56,095 bases of DNA, taken from an uncultured Alistipes sp. (GTDB lineage Bacteria; Bacteroidota; Bacteroidia; Bacteroidales; Rikenellaceae). Under the pieces are notes generated by a model that was not told the DNA's origin, did no database searches, and worked only from the letters and a program-made list of their open reading frames with translations. The translations under genes were made by a program, and so were the position numbers. The number at the start of each line of letters is the position of its first letter. Position 1 is the stretch's first letter. Positions 9,901 to 16,987 of the stretch are shown piece by piece. The stretch spans positions 1 to 56,095 of the forward strand of contig CALUMM010000012.1 in NCBI GenBank assembly GCA_944321755.1, read 5' to 3'.

Positions 9901-10335
9901 AAAGCCGCCGTCGATGCCCGTGCTGGCACCTTTGGTCGTACCCTTCACGACGACCGTGGCGCCGATTACCGGCTGCCCCGCAGCATCCGTCACCGTACCC
10001 TTCACGGTGCGAGACTGAAGGGGGGGGGTCGATGCGGCCGGGCGGGCCGTCAGATAGATTTTCTGGTTCTTGATCTCGTAGCCGATCTGCGTTCCGGCGA
10101 AGAGCTGATCCAATGCCGTTTCGAGTTTCGTGTCCTCGACGTCAAGCGACACGATCCGGTCGGGATCGACCGTCGGACGGGAGTGGTAAAACGCATACCC
10201 GGTCTGTCGCGAAATCTCGTCCAGCACCTGCACCAGTTTGACCTGCCGGAGCCTGACAGTCACCTGCTGCGCCGAGGCCGTAGCCACGGACGCCGTCAGA
10301 AGCGCTGCCGCCAATAGGAGTCTAAATGGTTTCAT
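6949..10335 (-). CDS. SusC/RagA-family TonB-dependent transporter with N-terminal STN signalling domain
   Basis: The protein has 1128 residues. A signal peptide (MKPFRLLLAAALL...ASAQ) is followed by an STN domain (about 24-98, DEISRQTGYAFYH), a carboxypeptidase-regulatory-like domain (about 110-195, GTVTDAAGQPVIGATVVVKG), the plug with KRDVSTAISSI, and RGSNGVILITTKKG before the beta-barrel. It ends in an aromatic residue (VGLNVTF), as outer-membrane barrels do. The STN domain marks a transducer that signals through FecR to an ECF sigma factor, and just such a pair is encoded divergently at 10657-12230. A run of nine C on the coding strand (10020-10028) encodes the linker right after STN and is a possible slippage site. 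SusC imports the substrate captured by SusD using TonB energy. Confidence 0.95.
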   Translation of the reverse strand: MKPFRLLLAAALLTASVATASAQQVTVRLRQVKLVQVLDEISRQTGYAFYHSRPTVDPDRIVSLDVEDTKLETALDQLFAGTQIGYEIKNQKIYLTARPAASTPPLQSRTVKGTVTDAAGQPVIGATVVVKGTTKGASTGIDGGFALEVTPNDVLVVSYIGYDTQEIPVGSRTAFEIRLKEEATALDDVVVIGYGAVRKRDVSTAISSIKAEDIANQPISDFRQSMIGKMPGVQVMQTGGDPEGNVMVRVRGISSATAGNDPLYIVDGVPMENGLSNLNANDIESMEVLKDASSAAIYGSRGSNGVILITTKKGHSETIQVTYDGYYGIEQVSKKIDLMNAYQYAQFAKEGHDNSYYSIYPGGTAPNGERPESYMNWPVELTPYLNGEPGLTDTDWQDAIFRTASTTSHNVSVSGKGQHVNYFISANYYYKEGIIINSDFEKYSFRLNLDGKYKNFKYGVNFSPSYSKSNRVNASGSYSSGGVVQSALCSNPMWPVYNEDGTFNFQGNGYWRIGNDYQHNEILNPVALATLKSDVVDRMAMTGRAFLGYDICKGLSFQTSIGGTFYGAHNDTYSSSELETIGKANYGKKSNPVGYSSSGFYFNWLVENQLTYSRDFGDHSLTAVLVQSAQKETYKGNNVTATDYPNDYNQTIGGGTVNDGDSKTDEWSLASYLARVQYSYKGKYMLSAAIRADGSSRFGRNNRWGYFPSASAAWRISGEPFFQNAEALRWVSDLKLRASYGQTGNFQIGNYKHLATMDGDNYILGTGSGSLVNGYKPTNVANPNLTWEKTSMFNVGADLSLLGGYFNLTAEYYYANTTDMLLEVPIPHLTGYSTTLMNIGKVNNRGWELSATSQHSYANGISYSLNANWAANTNEVKALGANDTPIITSGSVEHAYYITKVGEPIGSYYVLVQDGIFKNAEELKAYPHFDTTQPGDFRFVDVNGDGVIDTNTDRTIVGNYMPDFTYGFGGTFGYRGVDFAVAFQGVHGNEILNLNRRYLDNMEGNVNGTTAALNRWVSADQPGDGNTNRVNRKQTGNNGRTSTWHIEDGSYLRLQNIALGYTLPAKWTRKFYVERLRVYVSAQNLVTWTAYSGYNPEVSGSTSALTPGEDYGTYPLAKTYMVGLNVTF
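10020..10028 (-). repeat. C9 homopolymer inside susC (STN/linker junction)
   Basis: Nine consecutive G on the plus strand are nine C in the coding sequence, read as Thr-Pro-Pro-Leu near residues 103-106. A one-base slip would truncate the transporter just after the STN domain. The other susC in this window has a G9 tract at the matching place (24222-24230). Confidence 0.9.
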
Positions 10336-10395
10336 TTCTGTTGGATTGGTTAATAAAAATAGGAAGAATTGGTCAAATCAAATCATTCTTCGCCG

Positions 10396-10403
10396 CAAAG
10401 ATG
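10396..10403 (-). promoter_or_regulatory. Candidate -7 element for the susC operon
   Basis: On the minus strand CATCTTTG matches the Bacteroidota -7 consensus TAnnTTTG at all but the first base and lies about 60 bases before the susC ATG. No clear TTTG -33 element is seen, which would fit a promoter read mainly by the adjacent ECF sigma factor. Confidence 0.4.
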
Positions 10404-10547
10404 CACGGCGGCGAATGTCGGACGGATGACATCGGCATGAAAATCCGATGTGCCGCTCATTCGAAAAAAGGAAAATGGTCGAATCATGGAGGTCGTAGTT
10501 TAGTCGGTTCATTCGTAGGACACACAACCCGGCCGAAAAGTGTGAGC

Positions 10548-10577
10548 CGGGAGACGTTTTTTCGAAAAAAAGTCCCG
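10548..10577. repeat. Imperfect 30-bp palindrome in the divergent susC / ECF sigma intergenic region
   Basis: The sequence centres on TTTTTTCGAAAAAA with flanks CGGGAGACG and AGTCCCG that pair apart from one mismatch and one bulge. It sits about 50 bases upstream of the ECF sigma -7 element. It could be an operator or a bidirectional terminator-like hairpin. The remainder of the 321-base gap (10336-10656) holds only the two candidate promoters. Confidence 0.5.
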
Positions 10578-10607
10578 GACTACTTATTTTAGGGTGCTTC
10601 GGGTGTC

Positions 10608-10636
10608 TTGTAAATGAAACCGAATCGTTATCTTTG
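10608..10636 (+). promoter_or_regulatory. Bacteroidota-type promoter for the ECF sigma/FecR pair
   Basis: TTG at 10608-10610 (-33 region) and TATCTTTG at 10629-10636 (-7) are 18 bases apart, the usual spacing. The ATG follows at 10657, giving a short leader. This looks like a housekeeping sigma-ABfr promoter, so the regulator pair is probably made constitutively. Confidence 0.75.
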
Positions 10637-10656
10637 TATGGCTTTAACAAAAGGAT

Positions 10657-11247
10657 ATGACTTCTTGGAGGGAAGATACGGAGGAGGACCTCGTGCTGCT
10701 CGAAAGGCTCCGGAGGGGCGACCGGGCGGCATTCGAGACCATCTACCGGCGCTATCATGCCCGGCTCTATACGCTGGCGCTGCGTTATCTGAAAAACCGC
10801 GCCGACACGGAAGACGCCCTGCAGCAGCTCTTCGTCAAGTTGTGGACCGCCCGCGAGGCGCTCTTCATCACCCGGAATCTCTCCGGATACCTCTACGGGA
10901 TGCTGAAGCACCAGGTGCTGAACCAGATCCGCAACAACGTCAACGCCCTGCAGCACAACTACCGGATCGTGCAGAAACAACCCCAATACGACGATGATCT
11001 CTATACCCTGGCGGAGCGCAATCACCGCAGCGAACTGCTCGGACAGGCCATAGCCACACTTCCACCCCAGCAGCGGGCCGTGGCGACGATGCGTTGCGAA
11101 GGATACTCGAACCAGGAGATCGCCGCGCGGCTGAACCTGTCGATCCACACGGTGAACACCCACTACCGGGAGTGCCTGAAACGGTTGAAGAGCCTCCTTG
11201 CCGGAGCCGCAAATTTGTTGATAACCCTGTTATTGTTGATCCGATGA
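10657..11247 (+). CDS. RNA polymerase ECF sigma factor (Bacteroidota SusCD-associated type)
   Basis: The protein has 196 residues. Region 2 (about 20-90) reads AFETIYRRYHARLYTLALRYL...DTEDALQQLFVKLW, and region 4 (about 125-180) reads LPPQQRAVATMRCEGYSNQEIAARLNLSIHTVNTH in overlapping pieces, a helix-turn-helix for -35 recognition. A short hydrophobic C-terminal tail (LLITLLLLIR) ends the protein, which is unusual but seen in this group. Its stop overlaps the FecR start as ATGA, so the pair is translationally coupled. It should drive transcription of the divergent susC operon when the STN domain of that SusC signals through FecR. Confidence 0.93.
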   Translation: MTSWREDTEEDLVLLERLRRGDRAAFETIYRRYHARLYTLALRYLKNRADTEDALQQLFVKLWTAREALFITRNLSGYLYGMLKHQVLNQIRNNVNALQHNYRIVQKQPQYDDDLYTLAERNHRSELLGQAIATLPPQQRAVATMRCEGYSNQEIAARLNLSIHTVNTHYRECLKRLKSLLAGAANLLITLLLLIR

Positions 11248-12230
11248 AACGACCCGATGAAATAATTCTGAGACGAGTTCTCAATGAAACGGCCACCCCC
11301 GAAGAGGCGGCCGAAGTTGCGGCCTGGTTTGCCACGGACGAAGGCCAGGCATGGCTTTCGACGGAGTTCGAGGCGGACGCCCGGCATCTGGAATCCGGGG
11401 CGATGGCCCCGCTGTCCGACATTCCGGGCGAGGAGCTGCTGCGGCGCATCGAGCGCATCCTGGCCCGGGCCCGGCGGCGGCGAATGCTCTTCCGTGCGGC
11501 CGCCATCCTGATCCCCTGCGCTCTGATTCTGGGTCTGTGGGCCAATCTGAACAGCCGCCTGGGCGGCGCGCTCTTCTCGGCCGACGAACAGCAGACGGTC
11601 GCGGCAGCGGTCGGTCAACGCAAGGAGGTGATTTTCCAGGACGGAACGCGGGTCTTTCTCAATGCGGGTTCGACGATCGCCTACCCCGAGCGCTTCGGGC
11701 TCTCGGAACGCCGCGTGCAACTCGAAGGCGAAGCCTATTTCGAAGTGGCGCACAATCCCCGTCGTCCGTTCATCGTCGAGACCTCGGACGACGCGGCAGT
11801 CCGCGTCCTGGGGACGAAATTCGACGTCAAGGCCTACCGGGCGGACCCGACGATCTCGGTAGTGCTGATCAGCGGCAGCGTGGAGTTTGCGCAAGGGAAC
11901 TCCTCCTATCGGCTGAAACCCTCCCAGCGATTGGTCTACAACAAGCAGAACCGGACAGGGGCGATTCTCGATCTGGACAATGCCGAACAGGCGATCCTGT
12001 GGAGCCACAATACGATCTGTTTCCGGGATACGCCCATGCGGGAGGTCATCACCGAACTGGGGCGCTGGTACGACGTGCGCTTCGAGGTGACGGATCCGGC
12101 GGTCTACGACTGTACGTTCAGTCTCCAGACCCCGAACCTGCCGCTGCGGGAGCTTCTCTCCGAACTGGAAAACATCGCCCCGATCCGCTGCACGCTCCAG
12201 GACGGGCGTGTCGTGATCAGCCGCAAATAA
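11244..12230 (+). CDS. FecR-family anti-sigma factor
   Basis: The protein has 328 residues from the ATG at 11244-11246, which overlaps the sigma stop; longer open frame upstream lies inside the sigma gene. The cytoplasmic N-terminal part (1-80, NETATPEEAAEVAAWF) should bind the sigma factor. One membrane helix lies at about 82-101 (LFRAAAILIPCALILGLWA). The periplasmic FecR domain follows with GEAYFEVAHNPRRPFIV and VLGTKFDVKAY. A C-terminal STN-like fold (REVITELGRWYDVRFEV, ending GRVVISRK) is also recognisable. It holds the ECF sigma inactive until the STN domain of SusC contacts it. Confidence 0.93.
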   Translation: MKRPDEIILRRVLNETATPEEAAEVAAWFATDEGQAWLSTEFEADARHLESGAMAPLSDIPGEELLRRIERILARARRRRMLFRAAAILIPCALILGLWANLNSRLGGALFSADEQQTVAAAVGQRKEVIFQDGTRVFLNAGSTIAYPERFGLSERRVQLEGEAYFEVAHNPRRPFIVETSDDAAVRVLGTKFDVKAYRADPTISVVLISGSVEFAQGNSSYRLKPSQRLVYNKQNRTGAILDLDNAEQAILWSHNTICFRDTPMREVITELGRWYDVRFEVTDPAVYDCTFSLQTPNLPLRELLSELENIAPIRCTLQDGRVVISRK

Positions 12231-12312
12231 CGGGTGCGAACCCGGCCTTCCCAATCCCCGGGCCAACGCCGACGGGCTCCGGAGTGCGGATTCACGGAGC
12301 GGGGTTCAGTTG

Positions 12313-12438
12313 CATTCCAGAACGATCAGCAGGTCAGAATCAGTCGCAGTCCAGAACGATCAGCGGCCCGGAATCAGTCGTGGTCCGGGACGACCAGCGG
12401 CCCGGAATCAGTCGTGGTCCGGGACGATCAGCAGGTCG
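12313..12438. repeat. 34-bp tandem repeat, 3.7 copies, built from the 3' end of the nitroreductase gene
   Basis: Units lie at 12313-12346, 12347-12380, 12381-12414 and a partial one at 12415-12438. Each contains the pattern that encodes the last residues of the nitroreductase plus its stop codon (core: CGATCAG...GGAATCAGTCG). The copy inside the gene is the most downstream on the plus strand, and copies diverge with distance from the gene. The rest of the gap between the two converging genes shows nothing else. Confidence 0.9.
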
Positions 12439-13055
12439 TCGAGCCGGACTTTCGGCACGTAGTGCACGCCTTCACGCCGGTAATAGGCATGGTTCTCCCC
12501 GGCGGCGATCTCCACGAGTTCGATCCGCTCGGCCCCCTTCCCGACGGCCAGGATCAACAGCGGATCGTAAGGCAGGCGAAGCACCTCGCGGACCCGCATC
12601 CGGTCGAACGCCCCGATGCAGATGCCGTTCAGCCCGATCTCCGCAGCCCGCAGCAACATGCTCTGGGCTGAAATCCCGAGGTCGATATCCACATAGCGGT
12701 CCTCGGCAACGGTCGCGCAGATGACGATGAAGGCATTGGGTTCGGTGCCGGGCAGCGGCAGGTGCAGTTCGGGAAGCGCCCCGCCCAGGCGGATGAGCGG
12801 CAGCACAAGCCGTGCCTCGTCGGCCAGCACCGGCCGAAAACGCAGAACCTGCTGATTCCGGGCCGAAGGGATCCGGGTATTGACCTCGATGAGGCTTCGG
12901 AGCTGGTCCTCGCGGACCTCAAAGCGGGGGTCATACCCCCTGTAGCTGCGGTTGCGCAGCAGGAGTTTCGTCAGGGTCATGGCCGGTCGGCGGACGGGAG
13001 CCTCCCCGCGTGCGCGGTACTCCTCCATCTTCCGGCCCAGATAGTCGTCAGCCAT
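12408..13055 (-). CDS. Nitroreductase-family flavoprotein
   Basis: The protein has 215 residues. The NRSYRGYDPRFEVREDQL start, the SARNQQ segment (FMN phosphate binding), DIDLGISAQSMLLRAAEIGLNGICIG (dimer helix) and LILAVGKG near the end are typical of the FMN-dependent nitroreductase superfamily. Members use NAD(P)H to reduce nitro compounds, quinones or enones; the substrate cannot be predicted. It is cytoplasmic, with no signal peptide. The last codons and the stop fall in a 34-bp tandem repeat array that continues past the gene. It is separated from the ftsH gene downstream on the same strand by a strong terminator of ftsH, so it is probably transcribed alone. Confidence 0.88.
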   Translation of the reverse strand: MADDYLGRKMEEYRARGEAPVRRPAMTLTKLLLRNRSYRGYDPRFEVREDQLRSLIEVNTRIPSARNQQVLRFRPVLADEARLVLPLIRLGGALPELHLPLPGTEPNAFIVICATVAEDRYVDIDLGISAQSMLLRAAEIGLNGICIGAFDRMRVREVLRLPYDPLLILAVGKGAERIELVEIAAGENHAYYRREGVHYVPKVRLDDLLIVPDHD

Positions 13056-13098
13056 TTTTTCGGAAGTTTTGCGAGTGCCAAATTACGGAAATCCGCCC

Positions 13099-13143
13099 GA
13101 AAAAACAAATGCCCCGGGCCGCGGAAAGAGCCTCGGGGCATTT
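13099..13143 (-). terminator. Rho-independent terminator of ftsH
   Basis: On the minus strand a perfect 10-bp stem (AAATGCCCCG with CGGGGCATTT) closes a 17-base loop and is followed by GTTTTTT. It lies 24 bases past the ftsH stop. Confidence 0.9.
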
Positions 13144-13166
13144 GCAGAGATCCGGTTCCGGGAGCG

Positions 13167-15029
<1,863 letters not shown>

Positions 15030-15128
15030 GGCATTGGATAGGAATTGGAATTTCGGGATGGAAGGTTTCGTTTTTCCGGCCGGGGAAGGGTCCGGTGCAG
15101 CCCGGGCATCAGCCCCTTATCCGCCCAA

Positions 15129-15170
15129 CGACCGGGTGAAGGCCCCCGGAAAAGGGGCTCCACCCGGTCG
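15129..15170. repeat. Perfect 10-bp inverted repeat upstream of ftsH
   Basis: CGACCGGGTG and CACCCGGTCG enclose a 22-base interval that has its own inner pairing (GGCCCCC with GGGGC). No T tract follows on either strand, so it is not a standard terminator; a processing or leader structure in the ftsH transcript is possible. Confidence 0.6.
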
Positions 15171-15198
15171 GTCCGGCCGCAGCGCATTCGGGATCCGC

Positions 15199-15813
15199 TC
15201 ATTCGGCGTCGATCACTTCGGCATCGACGATTTCGTCGTCGAGTTGTTTCATCGTCCGGTTGATCTTCCGCAGATGGAAGGCCAGGACGATGCGGAACAG
15301 GCCGTAGAGCACGAACGACAGCCCGATATAGACGAGCAGGAATGCCCCTCCGAAAGCCGGGAGCGTCAAGAAAAGGAAAGCACATAGCAGACTCAGGACA
15401 TTGCAGGCCAGCAGCCACCCCCACCCCTTGACGGGAAGTGCGGAGAAGGCCGAGGATTCGCAGATGCCCAGAATCGAATGAAAAAGCATCCAAAGCCCGA
15501 TCAAATAGACCAGGATTGCCGTAACGACGGGCAGCGGGATGAGCAGGAGCCAGATTCCGAAGAGAAGTTCGATGATTCCGCGGGCGAGGCTCCAGCCCCA
15601 AAAGGAGGTGTTTCGGCAGTTGATGGCGGCAAAGGCGATATTGCCGATTCCGCCGACGATCAGCAGCGCGATGAAGAAAGCGGTCAATACGGCGAGCGAG
15701 CCGGCCGGTGTTGCAAAGCAACAGATTCCGGCCACGATGCTCAGAATTCCCATGAGCAGGGAAATCCACCAGAAACGGAAGTGATCTCTTCCCAAACGAA
15801 TGACATCAAGCAT
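15199..15813 (-). CDS. HdeD/DUF308-family inner-membrane protein
   Basis: The protein has 204 residues from the ATG at 15811-15813. An upstream in-frame start at 15948 would extend into the divergent promoter region and is unlikely. Three pairs of hydrophobic helices repeat (ISLLMGILSIVAGICCFATP, GIIELLFGIWLLLIPL, LACNVLSLLCAFLFLTLPAF), each preceded by a short polar segment, which is the DUF308 repeat pattern of HdeD-like acid-resistance proteins. A charged tail rich in Asp/Glu (DDEIVDAEVIDAE) ends the protein in the cytoplasm. The function of Bacteroidota members is not settled; an envelope stress role is inferred from HdeD. Confidence 0.85.
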   Translation of the reverse strand: MLDVIRLGRDHFRFWWISLLMGILSIVAGICCFATPAGSLAVLTAFFIALLIVGGIGNIAFAAINCRNTSFWGWSLARGIIELLFGIWLLLIPLPVVTAILVYLIGLWMLFHSILGICESSAFSALPVKGWGWLLACNVLSLLCAFLFLTLPAFGGAFLLVYIGLSFVLYGLFRIVLAFHLRKINRTMKQLDDEIVDAEVIDAE

Positions 15814-15849
15814 ACGGTTGCGTTTTATGACATGAAAATCCTTCGGGAA

Positions 15850-15857
15850 CAAAGGTA
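15850..15857 (-). promoter_or_regulatory. Promoter -7 element for the DUF308 gene
   Basis: TACCTTTG on the minus strand fits TAnnTTTG exactly and lies 36 bases before the ATG at 15813. The -33 region is weak. It is back-to-back with the AraC promoter at 15915. Confidence 0.6.
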
Positions 15858-15914
15858 GACAATCCGCCCGGAAAGAAGATCGTCGGAGATACGTTAAAAA
15901 TGTGCAATATTTCG

Positions 15915-15922
15915 TATCTTTG
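15915..15922 (+). promoter_or_regulatory. Promoter -7 element very close to the AraC start
   Basis: TATCTTTG ends only 4 bases before the ATG at 15927. Either the message is essentially leaderless, or translation starts at the Met codon at 15984, giving a leader of about 55 bases. Confidence 0.6.
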
Positions 15923-15926
15923 AGCC

Positions 15927-16796
15927 ATGAATCAAGAGAAAGAAGCAAAAAAACGTTCCGGAATTCTTCCGAAGCACCTTATTATGAGGGCCGGGGCCGA
16001 TTTCCCGAATCCCGAGCTCCTCGACCGTCCGAATCTCTCCGAGGGGATGACCTTCGGGCTCTGCCTGCAGGGCGAATTCCGGTTCAGGATCGACTACCGG
16101 GAGTATCGCATCTCGTCGGGAGAGTTGTTCACGGTGCTGCCGCGCCACCTCTTCACGCCGCTCCCGATCCCGAACCCGGGCAGCAGCGATGTCCGGTTTC
16201 TCACGGTTCCGCTCGACGAGATCCACCGTTCACCCCTCACCCCGGACCTGGACCTGCTGCGCAAGGCCGAGGAGTCTCCGACCCTGACCCCCGACCGGGA
16301 AAAACTGCGGCAAATCGTGATGCTGTGGGAGCTCATGGAGCAATACGCCACGCCCGACCTCCGGGCCTCGCAGATCCGGGAGGCGCTGATTCCGGCCCTG
16401 CTGCTGATCATCACCACGCTCATCGAGGAGCAGCCCCCGCAAGGCGATGAACACCCCGTTGTCCGGCAGGAGCAGCTGACGCAGCGTTTTTTCGATCTGC
16501 TGCTGGAACACCACGAACGGGAACATCGCGTCGCCTTCTATGCCGACCGGCTCTGCATCACGGCTAAATACCTCTCCTCGGCCGTAAAATCCGTTACGGG
16601 CTACCCGGCGCAGGTCTGGATCAACGAAGCCGTCGTCATGCAGGCCAAACGCCAAATCCGCGCCACGGAGCGCTCCATCCGGCAAATCTCCGAATCGCTG
16701 CATTTCGCGACCTCGACGTCGTTCGTCCGCTTCTTCCGCCAGCACACCGGCAGTACGCCGCTGGAGTACCGGAAACGGTGCGTGGAGACGGAGTAG
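15927..16796 (+). CDS. AraC-family transcriptional regulator
   Basis: The protein has 289 residues from 15927, or 270 if Met20 (15984) is used; the promoter position makes the shorter form quite possible. The N-terminal half looks like a cupin-type sensor (GLCLQGEFRFRIDYREYRISSGELFTVLP in overlapping pieces). The C-terminal 100 residues hold two helix-turn-helix motifs: FYADRLCITAKYLSSAVK and IRQISESLHFATSTSFVRFF, ending GSTPLEYRKR as AraC proteins do. It lies 191 bases upstream of the fimbrillin/IdeS-like gene on the same strand, which has its own promoter, so it is a natural candidate to control that gene. The ligand is unknown. Confidence 0.92.
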   Translation: MNQEKEAKKRSGILPKHLIMRAGADFPNPELLDRPNLSEGMTFGLCLQGEFRFRIDYREYRISSGELFTVLPRHLFTPLPIPNPGSSDVRFLTVPLDEIHRSPLTPDLDLLRKAEESPTLTPDREKLRQIVMLWELMEQYATPDLRASQIREALIPALLLIITTLIEEQPPQGDEHPVVRQEQLTQRFFDLLLEHHEREHRVAFYADRLCITAKYLSSAVKSVTGYPAQVWINEAVVMQAKRQIRATERSIRQISESLHFATSTSFVRFFRQHTGSTPLEYRKRCVETE

Positions 16797-16843
16797 GTTC
16801 CGCCATCCGGTTCCGGGGGCGCAACGCCCGTCACACAGGTTAC

Positions 16844-16873
16844 TTGCAGATTCCGGATAATGACGTATCTTTG
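16844..16873 (+). promoter_or_regulatory. Promoter for the fimbrillin/IdeS-like operon
   Basis: TTG at 16844-16846 and TATCTTTG at 16866-16873 are separated by 19 bases, a close match to the Bacteroidota -33/-7 promoter. The ATG is at 16988, leaving a leader of about 110 bases that may hold regulatory structure. Confidence 0.75.
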
Positions 16874-16987
16874 CGCCCGGAATATCTCCGAACGGGGTCC
16901 GGAACGTACCCCGATAAACCAGGTCAAGCCTTTTCCGGCCGCCTCCCGGTGCGTCGGAGCGAGGAAGTCCGAAAAAAACGTGTTTGA

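Noticed and set aside
6856..10317. A 1153-codon open frame on the plus strand across susC
   Set aside because: It is antisense to an unmistakable SusC. Its translation is Arg/Val/His-rich without domains, as expected from the mirror of high-GC codons.
12313..12438. Considered as a CRISPR array
   Set aside because: The units are contiguous without spacers and derive from the adjacent gene end; no cas genes are present.
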